From an uncultured Flavobacteriales bacterium (GTDB taxonomy: Bacteria; Bacteroidota; Bacteroidia; Flavobacteriales; Schleiferiaceae), in NCBI GenBank assembly GCA_950073045.1, contig CATMQD010000007.1, forward strand, positions 1 to 39,966: 39,966 nucleotides of DNA, read 5' to 3'. The position numbers and the translations under genes are program-made. Positions within the stretch are counted from its first letter, which is position 1; each line of letters begins with the position of its first letter. Under the pieces are notes generated by a model. The model did not search any database. It was not told the origin of the DNA and saw only the letters and a program-made list of their open reading frames with translations. Below are positions 8,024 through 17,944 of this stretch, in pieces.

Positions 8024-8833
8024 ATGAAAAAGCTCGTAATTATTTCTGCCTGGCTACTCTGTATTCTCCTTAACTCTTGTCAGATGGTAGACGAAGAGAA
8101 AGAATCTAAGCCCATTAAGCCTCAAAGCAGCTTAGAATCGAATGTTAAGCCGGAAAAGCTTCTTGCTAGTTTTCCCAATTGGTGGGCCTATCATACCGCA
8201 AACATCTCATATACTGACCCATTTATAGCTTTGAATGAAGATTCGGATACCATTAGTAAAGGTCAGTTTTTAGAGGCCCTAAGTAGTGGGGAATATATTC
8301 CGATTAAAATGAAGTCGGCTTCAGGGTTAAATTATTACACACTATTTCCAATTGATGCAGAAACTAATGTCGACATTGCCAATACTATTAAAAGTGAGGC
8401 TACACGCAAGCTCAAGCATTTTCGCCTCGAAGGACAGATTCTTCCAGATTATCAATTTCAGGACTTAAAGGGGCAAGTTTATACTAAAGAAAATACCCTA
8501 GGAAAAACGATCATTTTAAAAACCTGGTTTACCAGTTGTGTGGCCTGTGTAGCTGAATTCCCAGAGCTCAATGAATTTGTGAGTAAACACGAAGAACGAG
8601 AAGATTTACTTTTCCTGAGTTTGGCCCTTAATACAAAGGATGAATTGCAAAAGTTTCTGAAAACTAGAGAGTTTGACTATGCAGTGATTCCCGAGCAAAG
8701 AGTTTTTATAGATGCGCTGGACTTACAGGTTTATCCAAGTCATATCATTGTAAACGAGAAGGGAGTCATCTTAAAGGTCTGCAATAAGGCCACTGAAATG
8801 ATAAGCTTTTTTGAACTCAATCTTGATCAGTAA
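8024..8833 (+). CDS. TlpA-like thioredoxin-fold lipoprotein (redoxin family)
   Basis: Lipobox LLNSCQ. LPDYQFQDLKGQVYT...TIILKTWFTSCVACVAEFPELNEF with a CVAC (CxxC) motif. Confidence 0.85.
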   Translation: MKKLVIISAWLLCILLNSCQMVDEEKESKPIKPQSSLESNVKPEKLLASFPNWWAYHTANISYTDPFIALNEDSDTISKGQFLEALSSGEYIPIKMKSASGLNYYTLFPIDAETNVDIANTIKSEATRKLKHFRLEGQILPDYQFQDLKGQVYTKENTLGKTIILKTWFTSCVACVAEFPELNEFVSKHEEREDLLFLSLALNTKDELQKFLKTREFDYAVIPEQRVFIDALDLQVYPSHIIVNEKGVILKVCNKATEMISFFELNLDQ

Positions 8834-8840
8834 TACCTAA

Positions 8841-9455
8841 TTGTTGAAGCCTAAGACCTTTTTGCTGAGCATACTGAAACTAAGTATTTTGTGCACTTGG
8901 CAAACGAGTATCGCACAATTCAGCTCAATTAGTAAAAACTCTATATTCGTACCACAGGTAAAGGAAAAATTTGGAGAATTGCTTCTTCTCAAGGGTTGGA
9001 CTGTAGATGAGTTTAATGGAGATACCTTGCCCCTGGTCTCTCTGCATATTTACTCTGGTGCTCAAAAACTGGTGTCCTCCCAATCCGATTTAGATGGTGT
9101 CTTTTACATTTGGCTATGCAGCAGCGAGATTTTGGGCGATTCGATAACTATCCAAATCGATTATCCGAACTATCATTCAGCCAAGTTCAATTTTTCGAAA
9201 AATGATCTTCAAGATAGAGTGCTCGAGATGAGGGAACTCGATTCTGCCGATCAGGATATTATTGTGGAACTAAGCTCCTCAGTAATGAACTACTGTCCAG
9301 ATTTAAGACAAATGGAATTGGACTCCAACTTTGCGGCAACTGAAAAAGGTAAAACTAAATACCAACATTATTGTACCGGCGAGATAAAGACCTATAATTA
9401 CTTAGCCAAGGGTCAGCATGATTTTAATAATTGGGCGCTTTTGGATTCTCTTTAA
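8841..9455 (+). CDS. Hypothetical secreted protein, possible carboxypeptidase-regulatory-like fold
   Basis: TTG start; hydrophobic leader LLSILKLSILCTWQTSIAQ. WTVDEFNGDTLPLVSLHIYSG...SDLDGVF resembles a regulatory-like beta-sandwich. Confidence 0.6.
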   Translation: MLKPKTFLLSILKLSILCTWQTSIAQFSSISKNSIFVPQVKEKFGELLLLKGWTVDEFNGDTLPLVSLHIYSGAQKLVSSQSDLDGVFYIWLCSSEILGDSITIQIDYPNYHSAKFNFSKNDLQDRVLEMRELDSADQDIIVELSSSVMNYCPDLRQMELDSNFAATEKGKTKYQHYCTGEIKTYNYLAKGQHDFNNWALLDSL

Positions 9456-9596
9456 AATATACTCCCTATTGGTTTATAAAGATCATTACTACTTAGGAGC
9501 TAATGTCTTTCAGGTCAAACGTTCTTGTTTGTGAAATTGTGAAATCTGAATATTACCTTATTTTACACAAAAGAGAATTCAGCAAAAAATGTGATT

Positions 9597-10154
9597 ATGA
9601 AAACCAGAATATACGTCTCAAACAAAATAAAAAAAGTACACCGTGGCCTTGAACTAAAACCCCTTCCCGAAAAGGAAGACATGCTCGCACATGAAAATTC
9701 TTGGAATGCCAATTATCTGTCTTATGATGGTAAGAAGTGTTGGATTTTAAGTCACTCTAAAACTCGATATACTGTGGTTCTTCCCGATGTGTCGGCTAAG
9801 AAACTGAAGGAACTTCGCTGGTTTTTCTTAGATCAAATTGTTAATCAGTATTTGAAAGGTTTTGGTATGGATAGATTTGAGGCGCAAATTGATCCCTATC
9901 ATTTCAATTCATTTTTTGGCGACTTTGAATTTTACCCTACCAATAATGATAAATCCTGTATTGGGTATGTAAACCAAAAAATAGTGGCCCTCGATTGGCA
10001 TAAATACGTAGGTCGATCTTTTGAGGATATTCCATTTTATCGTTTCGGAGCAGCATTAAATGAACTGGGGACCATGAAAAGAGGGGGCAAGTCCGTTTAT
10101 ATACATCCCGATCAGGAAATGCTAGAACATATTAAACAGTTCCATTTGCTTTAG
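9597..10154 (+). CDS. Conserved hypothetical protein (DUF6933-like)
   Basis: N-terminal WNANYLSYDGKKCWILSHSKTRYTVVLPDV pattern resembles DUF6933. ATG 9597 preferred over GTG 9591. Confidence 0.55.
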   Translation: MKTRIYVSNKIKKVHRGLELKPLPEKEDMLAHENSWNANYLSYDGKKCWILSHSKTRYTVVLPDVSAKKLKELRWFFLDQIVNQYLKGFGMDRFEAQIDPYHFNSFFGDFEFYPTNNDKSCIGYVNQKIVALDWHKYVGRSFEDIPFYRFGAALNELGTMKRGGKSVYIHPDQEMLEHIKQFHLL

Positions 10155-10241
10155 GATGGGGATATTTATAAATACAAAAGCCAGATAATAAGGAGAATAG
10201 CTTTAGGGCTTTCGATAATTGCATTATTCGCCTTTAGCCCG

Positions 10242-10430
10242 ATTCTCTTGAGCATGGCAGGGGAATGGTTCACCGATGAACCTTGTCATGAAGGAAATTG
10301 CGCTTGGGATGCCATTGTTTGGCTGGTTGGGATAAGCTTTCCGATAGCTCTTTTATTATTAGTGATTTTTGTTTTTCTGGTAATCTTGGACTTGGTCAAT
10401 TTAAAACAACAGAGTAGAAAAAGTACTTGA
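10242..10430 (+). CDS. Small membrane protein, true 5' end uncertain
   Basis: Hydrophobic segment VWLVGISFPIALLLLVIFVFLVIL. Same frame is open upstream to the TAG at 10152-10154 and encodes another hydrophobic helix (ALGLSIIALFAFSPILL). Confidence 0.45.
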   Translation: MLLSMAGEWFTDEPCHEGNCAWDAIVWLVGISFPIALLLLVIFVFLVILDLVNLKQQSRKST

Positions 10431-10561
10431 GGTCTAAAAACTTAATAGTAACCGTAGTGGAAATATGTTCATTTTAAGATTACCGAGCTTTGTTCTTCGG
10501 GTTTAAATGAAAATGCGATATAATCCTCCTATATTTAATGCATTAATTTTAGAATTATAAA

Positions 10562-11284
10562 ATGAAACACCTGATTTTACCTCTAGTTATTTTAGGCCTT
10601 TTGGGCTGCCAACGCAATCCCGATAGTCAAGCTGCCAAGTTTAAAACGATTATGATCAAATCTGAGGGAGAGGTGGAAATCGCCCCTGATATAGCAAGCT
10701 TTTATGTCAATTTAGAGTGTTTAAACCCATCCATTGAAGCTTCTAAAAACTGCTTGGTTGAAAAGTCAAATGAGCTTATGGCTGAGCTGCGCTCTCATGG
10801 AATAGCAGACGATGACTTAGTAAGCACATCTTTAAATATGCGTAAATCTTACACGTGGAGAAATGGTTCAAATGTTTTTCAAGGCTATGAGAGTTCAAGC
10901 CAAGTTTTTGTTACGCTCAGGGATCTCAGTAAAATCGAAGGGATTTACACGAAGCTTTTAGCGAACCCTAAGCTTGATTTAGGGGGGCTAAACTATTCTC
11001 ATAGTCAAATGGACAGCCTACAAAATGAGGCCTATGTGAAAGCCTTGGCTAAAGCGGGTAAATTATCTGATAAAATATTAAATGAATTACCAGAAACGAA
11101 GAAAGAGATTTTAAAGATTGGAAATGTTCAAGTTTCTTCCTCTTTACCTGAAGCTAAATCGTTATTTAATAATGAGGGTAATTTTCTAACTGAAGTGGTA
11201 ACGGTACCTAATAGCACGGTAGCTATTAGTAAAGGTACAATAAGGGTTTCGGCCAATTTATTTGTTGAGTATCAAATAAAGTAG
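10562..11284 (+). CDS. SIMPL domain-containing (DUF541) lipoprotein
   Basis: Lipobox LLGCQ. KSEGEVEIAPDIASFYVNLEC...SQVFVTLRDLSKIEGIYTKLLA...GGLNYSHSQMDSLQNEAYVKALAKA. Confidence 0.85.
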   Translation: MKHLILPLVILGLLGCQRNPDSQAAKFKTIMIKSEGEVEIAPDIASFYVNLECLNPSIEASKNCLVEKSNELMAELRSHGIADDDLVSTSLNMRKSYTWRNGSNVFQGYESSSQVFVTLRDLSKIEGIYTKLLANPKLDLGGLNYSHSQMDSLQNEAYVKALAKAGKLSDKILNELPETKKEILKIGNVQVSSSLPEAKSLFNNEGNFLTEVVTVPNSTVAISKGTIRVSANLFVEYQIK

Positions 11285-12196
11285 ATGCTTTTTGAAAGTC
11301 AATATTTATCGTTGCCCACAAAAGGCATATTAAGTGGTATAGTTGTTTTGTTTTTCTTGTCTAGTTGCCAGAATAGTAGAGAAGAGAATTCACAAGTTTC
11401 TGACCAAATGCCTTTTATTAAAGAGGAACGCGCCTTGGAAATTGAAGCATCTCAGAAATTCAATCCGAAAAAGAAAAGAGAGGAAGTTCGGCACAATGCA
11501 AAACTGGATAGTCTTAGAATGGCCAAGGCTTTAAGCTTTGCCCAGGAAATAGCGCAGTCTAAGCTTAATCAAAAACAATATCACAAGGAGTTTTTATTCA
11601 ACCCTGGAGATAGTTCCTACCTCATAAATGTGGCGATTTTAATGGGCGATTTTTTCGACGATGAATTCAAATATTTAATTTTTAAGCGGGGGTGCACTTG
11701 GGCAAGTTTCCGTGATGTTTTTCGGATAGAAAATGAGGAAAAAGTGAAGCTTTTTTCGACAACCGGATCGGGCGTGATTACTGACCGAGATACAATTTTT
11801 GATGTTAATGGTGATGAGCGGAAAGACTATGTGATTCAGTGGTACGCGGCATCAGGATGTTGCCGCAGAAATGCTTATGATGTTTATTTAAACTTGCCTG
11901 GAGGGACTTTTAGTTCTAAGTATGAGTTTATAAATCCCACCTTTTCAGCCGATGAAAGATTAATACGTGGAGTAACGTATGGCCATCCCGGAGAAGCTGG
12001 ATTGTATAAATACAGGTGGAATGGGTTAAAAGTAGATACCTTAGAATATATCTATCATGACACTAGTCAGGTTGGACAGTTTATAAAAACCCATAAACCC
12101 ACTTTCTTTCCTTCAGCCGAAGAAGGTGTTGTTTTAAACGATTTGCCAGAAGAATATAAAGGGATTGAAGATTATGATTGGTTTTCGATTTATTAA
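11285..12196 (+). CDS. Hypothetical lipoprotein
   Basis: Lipobox VLFFLSSCQNS; abuts the DUF541 gene stop with no gap. Confidence 0.7.
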   Translation: MLFESQYLSLPTKGILSGIVVLFFLSSCQNSREENSQVSDQMPFIKEERALEIEASQKFNPKKKREEVRHNAKLDSLRMAKALSFAQEIAQSKLNQKQYHKEFLFNPGDSSYLINVAILMGDFFDDEFKYLIFKRGCTWASFRDVFRIENEEKVKLFSTTGSGVITDRDTIFDVNGDERKDYVIQWYAASGCCRRNAYDVYLNLPGGTFSSKYEFINPTFSADERLIRGVTYGHPGEAGLYKYRWNGLKVDTLEYIYHDTSQVGQFIKTHKPTFFPSAEEGVVLNDLPEEYKGIEDYDWFSIY

Positions 12197-12279
12197 AACG
12201 TAATGGAATCTAGCACCTAAGTTGTACTAAAAACAGTTAAGCCAATCGAACTTCATCAGTATAAGCCCTTTTAATCTCC

Positions 12280-13305
12280 CTACAACCTTGCGTGATGCGA
12301 TTTGATAAAATCGGTAATTAGGTAAACCATTGCCTTGGCACTAAGCTCCGCTTCCATGGCATTATTAGCCAAATCGGGAGCGGCTTCCGCCAGATGGAAA
12401 TAACGAGGAGCACCTAAAGCAGCAGCCGTTTTCACCAAAGTACGTACTTGGCGCATCGTAAAACCACTGGCGTTTAAAGCACTAACGGGATAAGCGGTAA
12501 TGCTATCCATATCTAACTCTAAACCAATCGGACCAGGACCTAACCAACGCAAGGCATCTTTAAACAAACGGTCGCGTTCTTCAGTGCTGAAGGTGAGTAG
12601 CTCATCATAGGTTAAGTAATAGAGGTCGGAGGCCGCACGGAATTTTTCTAATATATCCTGGTTATTATAGGACTCATGCATACCAAACACCGCATAACGT
12701 CCCAAAAATCCTTCTTTACGTGCATAGCTGAAACCATTGCCACTATGTCGACCTTCCAAAGCACGATAATCTGCATGAGGGTCAATATTTAGCACATCAA
12801 TATCTCCCTTGAGGGCCTGCGACATACCCTTAATAATGCCATAAGAGTTATTATGTCCGCCGCCAATTACAATTGGAATTAGGCCTTCACTGGCTACCGC
12901 TTTTATTAAGGCACTAACTTCTTCATCAATCATAGCGGTTAGTTCTCGTAAGCGCTCTAAATCAGCATCCCGATTAGGGTCCAGGTTTTGGGCACTTTCC
13001 ATTAGATCTTTAAAATCCAAAATGGGACCTAAAGCAATATTGTCGGCATGTAAAAAGCGATTAATCTGCACATTGCACAATGGCGCCAAAATATGCTGGA
13101 AAGCCGTAGCGCAACCCTGTCGTCCCAAATTAGCCCGTACTCCGATATCTTCTAAAATACCGATAATTACAAATTGGAGCTTCTTATTTTTTAGGTCTTC
13201 TAGACTTTCAACCAATTGTACTGCCTCACCAAATTTAGTTTCACCCTTGCGGGGAAAAACATGGTCCTGTAAATGGTGTAAGTCTAAAAATCGCAAATGC
13301 TTCAT
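12280..13305 (-). CDS. hutG: Formimidoylglutamase (ureohydrolase/arginase family)
   Basis: GGGHNNSYG, NIDPHADYR, GLELDMDSIT metal-binding motifs; overlaps hutI by 4 nt. Confidence 0.88.
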   Translation of the reverse strand: MKHLRFLDLHHLQDHVFPRKGETKFGEAVQLVESLEDLKNKKLQFVIIGILEDIGVRANLGRQGCATAFQHILAPLCNVQINRFLHADNIALGPILDFKDLMESAQNLDPNRDADLERLRELTAMIDEEVSALIKAVASEGLIPIVIGGGHNNSYGIIKGMSQALKGDIDVLNIDPHADYRALEGRHSGNGFSYARKEGFLGRYAVFGMHESYNNQDILEKFRAASDLYYLTYDELLTFSTEERDRLFKDALRWLGPGPIGLELDMDSITAYPVSALNASGFTMRQVRTLVKTAAALGAPRYFHLAEAAPDLANNAMEAELSAKAMVYLITDFIKSHHARL

Positions 13306-14540
13306 ACTATCTTGTTTCCTTTGAGGTAAACTTCTTCAATTAAATTATGTCCCATGTGATAGGGGATGGAGGCCAAAGTAAATTCTTGTGGTAATACTAA
13401 GAAGTTAGCCAATTTACCTTGCTCTAAACTTCCAAGGTCATCACTTAATTCCATAGCGGCAGCGCCATTTAAAGTGGCTGCCACAAGGGCTTCTTCGGTT
13501 CTTAATTTCATCTGGCTACAAGCCAAGCCCATCATTAAAGCCATATTCCCACTAGGTGCAGAACCAGGGTTTAGATCGGTTGCCAATGCAAGGGCTGCCC
13601 CTTTATCAATCAATTTACGACCAGGAGTATAGGAGATGTCTAAAAATAAACTGCATCCCGGTAGGGCAGTGGCAATAGTTTGACTTTCGGCGAGGTATTC
13701 CACCTCAGCATCGTCCATTACCTCTAAATGATCTAAGCTTACCGCTCCCATGTCCACCATCGGTTTAATAGCACCTAAACTGTTAAACTGATTAACATGC
13801 ACCTTGGCGGACAGTCCATAAGCTTTTGCCGCTTCTAAAACGCGCATACTTTGATCTAGGCTGAAATAGCCCTCTTCACAAAAAACATCTACATAATCGG
13901 CCAGAGATTCTTCCGCCACAGCTGGCAGCATTTCTTCAATAACCAAGTTTATATAGTCATCCACGCGACCTTTATATTCTTCTGGAAGGGCGTGGGCGCC
14001 TAAAAAGGTACTCTTAATACTTACTGGCGATTCGGCTTGTAATTTGCGGATCACACGCAACATTTTGAGCTCGGTTTCGGTGCTTAGGCCATAGCCGCTC
14101 TTTATTTCAATAGTTCCGGTTCCCATTTTCACCAAAGCCGAAAGTCTTTTTCGGGCATCGGCCAACAGTTCCTCTTCGGAGGCTTGAGTCATTTTCCGAG
14201 CCGAGTTTAATATTCCACCACCGGCTTCTGCAATCTCTGCATAGCTTTTACCTGAAAGACGCATTGCAAATTCATCCTCGCGGTTAGCGGCGTATACTAA
14301 GTGACTATGACTATCAACAAAGGCCGGTAAAAGCTTTTTGCCTTCCATGTCAATGGCCTCATCATACCTACTATCCTCCGGTAGAGCGCCAACACCAATT
14401 TCTTTAATGCGATCATCTGCCACTAAAATCCAAGCGTTTTTTAAGATTGGCATTTCGCTCATTTCGGCGCCACGCTTAAAAATACGGCCTTGGTTTTCAA
14501 CTTGAATAATCTCGGAACAATTATGAAAGAGGCGAGTCAT
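13302..14540 (-). CDS. hutI: Imidazolonepropionase
   Basis: LLPAFVDSHSHLVYAANREDEFAMRLSGKSYAEIAEAGGGI, GTGTIEIKSGYGL, ATDLNPGSAPSGN. ATG 14540 (MTRLFHNC) preferred. Confidence 0.95.
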   Translation of the reverse strand: MTRLFHNCSEIIQVENQGRIFKRGAEMSEMPILKNAWILVADDRIKEIGVGALPEDSRYDEAIDMEGKKLLPAFVDSHSHLVYAANREDEFAMRLSGKSYAEIAEAGGGILNSARKMTQASEEELLADARKRLSALVKMGTGTIEIKSGYGLSTETELKMLRVIRKLQAESPVSIKSTFLGAHALPEEYKGRVDDYINLVIEEMLPAVAEESLADYVDVFCEEGYFSLDQSMRVLEAAKAYGLSAKVHVNQFNSLGAIKPMVDMGAVSLDHLEVMDDAEVEYLAESQTIATALPGCSLFLDISYTPGRKLIDKGAALALATDLNPGSAPSGNMALMMGLACSQMKLRTEEALVAATLNGAAAMELSDDLGSLEQGKLANFLVLPQEFTLASIPYHMGHNLIEEVYLKGNKIV

Positions 14541-14612
14541 GATTATATTTTTCGCGAAGATACCAAAGCGGGACTTCCTAGCGAGCATTTTGTAAATTGC
14601 CGCAAATTCGAT

Positions 14613-16694
14613 TTGTTGAAGAACTACTATTTACTCTGCATCTTCCTGCTTGGACTTGTTATAAGCTCTTGTAGACCAGATATCAAACCCGCTAATTGGG
14701 AGGTGGATACCTTGGTTCCTATTTTGAAGACTCGAGTTAATATGCAGGATATTACCGATCTCGACTCTAATCTCCAAAGTGCTAGCGATGGCCAGCTGCA
14801 GTTTATTTTCAGCGAAAAGCTGGCGAGCTTAAAACCAGGTGAAATTGCTCCTCCTTTTAATGAAGAGTTCGAAAATACTGCCAAGCTTACCAATATTGTG
14901 CTTGGTCGACGGGTGATTCAAAACCGGATTTCATTAGGAACCATCGCTTCTCAAATGGGATTGCAGGGCGCTTTATTAGTTGCGGCCAATGGTACTAATC
15001 AGGTAATTCCTCCTATAAACGGAGTAGGGCCTTCCAATTTTAATATTGATGCCACCGAGTATTTTCAAAGCATGACCCTTAGGGACGGATGGTTGGTATT
15101 AAGACTAGAGAATAATTTTCCAATCGACCTCACCAATTTGCAATACTCTATTCAGAATGTAAATGCTGGGAACTTCATCTTGCAAAATACAATTGCCACC
15201 TTACCGAGTGGCGCCGTGCACTATGATTCGGTACAGCTCATCAACAATTTCTTAATTGAAGGTAACCTGGTAGCTTCCCTTACTAATTTGGATTCACCAG
15301 GTAGTAATGGTAATTCAGTTTTGGTAGATACTTCCGATGCGATTGACCTTCAGGTTACCCTAGATCAGCTCGATCCCATTTCGGCTACCGCGGTTTTTCC
15401 AGCTCAAAATTTATTTGATGAAACAGCGGAAGCCTTTATTTTTCCGCCATCAGCCCTTTTAACTTCGGTACATGTGGCACAAGGAGATATTTATATGGAT
15501 GCCTACAGCACCATTAATGATAGTATTAACCTTTCTTACATTCTGCCGGAAGCGCAAAATATAAACGGCGATACCCTGCAATTTTTAAGGGTTATTCCCG
15601 CGGCACCCAATGGTTTGGTGGTTAATGAATACGTAGAAATTCCAGTAAAGAATTACAATTTGAAGCTGGAAGGCATGCCTGGTTCCACGAATATTCACAA
15701 TACTTTTTACACCACTTTTATTGGTAGTATCGATTCTACGGGACGTATTATAAATCTATCTCTACAAGATTCGGTTTTCGTGAAAACAGGTATTAAAGAT
15801 CTTATTGCCGATCGCGGTTATGGCTTTTTGGGCTACGATACTATTTATGGAGATGATAATATCACCATCGAATCTGTTTCTGAATTCTTCAGCGGAAGGG
15901 TGCAGTTAGATGATGTTCAACTGGCCGTTGAAGTAGAGAATTACATCGGTGCTCCATTTGGTTTTAAAGTTTTGGAGCTAACTACTAAAACAACCGATGA
16001 GCAGCGAAATTTAACTTGGAATCAGCTCGCTTATGAATTTAATGTTCCACGGGCTCAGGAACTTATTCCGGGTGCACAACCTGTTCCTGGGCGATTAACA
16101 GTAGATCTGGATAAGAACAGTAGTAATATTCAAGACTTATTTGAAATTCTGCCCAATGAGGTAGATTACCGCATGGAAGCCTATATGAACTCCGGCGTAC
16201 CAGCAAGCGATTTTAGTCAGTTTTTAAATACCAACTATGGCATAGAGGCTAATTTACTCGCTACCGTTCCCTTGCAATTGGGTTTAGAAGATGTGAGCTT
16301 ACAGGATACGGTAGCCTTTGATTATTCGGACTTTGATCCTGAGAAACGCATGCGCGGTGGTGACCTTATTCTTAAAGCGAAAAATAGTTTCCCCTTTGAT
16401 TGTCGCGTAGATATTATTCTCTTGAACAACGGATATGAGCCTTTAGACACATTAAGTATTAATGATTGGATTGCAGCGGCTGAGGTAGATGCCAACCAAC
16501 GCAGTATTGGTGAGAAAGAAAGCAGCGTGAAGTTTCCAATTTTTAATGAAAAGCTTTTGACTTTGCAAAACACCGGCTATATGATTTTTAAAAGCAGTTT
16601 CCGCACAGACCCCCAAAGTGGACTGGTAAAAATCTATTCCGATAATTACCTGGATCTGCAGATGATTGCCGATTTCAGAATAGCAACCGACTAA
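14613..16694 (+). CDS. Large hypothetical surface lipoprotein
   Basis: TTG 14613/14616 gives the signal peptide LLKNYYLLCIFLLGLVISSCRPD. Track start 14490 and ATG 14523 overlap the divergent hutI start. Confidence 0.75.
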   Translation: MLKNYYLLCIFLLGLVISSCRPDIKPANWEVDTLVPILKTRVNMQDITDLDSNLQSASDGQLQFIFSEKLASLKPGEIAPPFNEEFENTAKLTNIVLGRRVIQNRISLGTIASQMGLQGALLVAANGTNQVIPPINGVGPSNFNIDATEYFQSMTLRDGWLVLRLENNFPIDLTNLQYSIQNVNAGNFILQNTIATLPSGAVHYDSVQLINNFLIEGNLVASLTNLDSPGSNGNSVLVDTSDAIDLQVTLDQLDPISATAVFPAQNLFDETAEAFIFPPSALLTSVHVAQGDIYMDAYSTINDSINLSYILPEAQNINGDTLQFLRVIPAAPNGLVVNEYVEIPVKNYNLKLEGMPGSTNIHNTFYTTFIGSIDSTGRIINLSLQDSVFVKTGIKDLIADRGYGFLGYDTIYGDDNITIESVSEFFSGRVQLDDVQLAVEVENYIGAPFGFKVLELTTKTTDEQRNLTWNQLAYEFNVPRAQELIPGAQPVPGRLTVDLDKNSSNIQDLFEILPNEVDYRMEAYMNSGVPASDFSQFLNTNYGIEANLLATVPLQLGLEDVSLQDTVAFDYSDFDPEKRMRGGDLILKAKNSFPFDCRVDIILLNNGYEPLDTLSINDWIAAAEVDANQRSIGEKESSVKFPIFNEKLLTLQNTGYMIFKSSFRTDPQSGLVKIYSDNYLDLQMIADFRIATD

Positions 16695-16699
16695 AGAGA

Positions 16700-17944
16700 A
16701 TGAGAAAATTCTTTGCAAGCCTATTTATTTTAGGAGCCACCCTCGCTATGGCTCAAGAAAGTGATACCACCGAAATTAATATACCTAGGAATCCACGTTT
16801 TGGCGAGTATAATCGACCCTTTCTCGAACTTAATACCGAGTTTGGCGCAGCTAGCCGACAATGGTCGACCAATCAAATGGTGGATTTCTTTTACGGTGAT
16901 TTTATAGATGAAAATCAAAAGGCCGCCATGATGGATAAAAGTCCCAATGGCTTAGCCCTAGCCGCGGTGCAAAATTGGGAAATCCGCTTTGTTTATTCTG
17001 GGCATTTTAAAACTAGAATGCTTCCACTGCCCGCACGTTCCATTTATATGTACAATCGCTATTATACCAATCTCACCATGCCAAGCGATTTGGTGGGCTT
17101 GTTTTTATACGGTAATAAAGGTACCGCTGGGCAAGCGCAGAATATTGGTGACTTTTCATATCAATCATGGTTTTATTCGGGTATCGGACATCAAATGACT
17201 TTTATGGCGGATACCTTCCCAGTTTCCTTGGGGGTTTCTTTGGTGGCCATTCATAATTTAACCAAATACCAAGTAGAAAGCGGTAGCTTATACACCCAGC
17301 CAGATGGTTCTGCCATTGAGTTTAACGGTCAATATGACTTTGGAGAAACTACTTCCCCTAACAGTTACAGTATAAGCGGCTGGGGATTAGCGGTTAATTT
17401 GGAAACCGCCGAAGAAATGGGAAAGCATAAAATCCGATTGGGGGTTTATGATTTCGGCTTGGCTTATATGAGCAACTGGGAACGAATTCAAAGGGATTCA
17501 TCCTTTGTATTTGAAGGCTTAGATGTAGGTTCGGTGTTTACCTTGGAGGAAGAAGGATTTAACTCCCTTGTAGATTCTTTACAAGCCGGTGTAGTTGGAC
17601 AAAGCCAAATGGGAAGTTGGCAAGCCTTACCCTTTAACCTAAAAGCCTATTATTCTTACCAGTTTTTAGATCGTCATTTTGCCTTTATGGAGATGCAATA
17701 TTTGCATTTACCTCAATACCGTTTAAGAGCTGCCTTGGGTTATGGTTACGAATGGGAGAACTTTGAAGCTCGCGGTGGCTTTGGTTATGGCGGCTTTAAT
17801 GCCTATAGTTTTAATCTCTCTTTAAACTGGAAGCTAAATCGCTATTTACGTTTACAAGGTGGACTCACAAATTTATTTGGAGTAGTAAGTCCAGCTTGGT
17901 CGGGCGGATCAATTGGTAACTTTGCCATTCGCTATTACTTTTAA
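16700..17944 (+). CDS. Outer-membrane beta-barrel protein (DUF5723-like)
   Basis: Signal peptide MRKFFASLFILGATLAMAQ, alternating aromatic/polar strands, C-terminal ...NFAIRYYF. Confidence 0.7.
   Translation: MRKFFASLFILGATLAMAQESDTTEINIPRNPRFGEYNRPFLELNTEFGAASRQWSTNQMVDFFYGDFIDENQKAAMMDKSPNGLALAAVQNWEIRFVYSGHFKTRMLPLPARSIYMYNRYYTNLTMPSDLVGLFLYGNKGTAGQAQNIGDFSYQSWFYSGIGHQMTFMADTFPVSLGVSLVAIHNLTKYQVESGSLYTQPDGSAIEFNGQYDFGETTSPNSYSISGWGLAVNLETAEEMGKHKIRLGVYDFGLAYMSNWERIQRDSSFVFEGLDVGSVFTLEEEGFNSLVDSLQAGVVGQSQMGSWQALPFNLKAYYSYQFLDRHFAFMEMQYLHLPQYRLRAALGYGYEWENFEARGGFGYGGFNAYSFNLSLNWKLNRYLRLQGGLTNLFGVVSPAWSGGSIGNFAIRYYF

Noticed and set aside
13022-13632. Plus-strand ORFs antisense to hutG/hutI
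   Set aside because: Antisense to strongly conserved enzymes; low-complexity translations.
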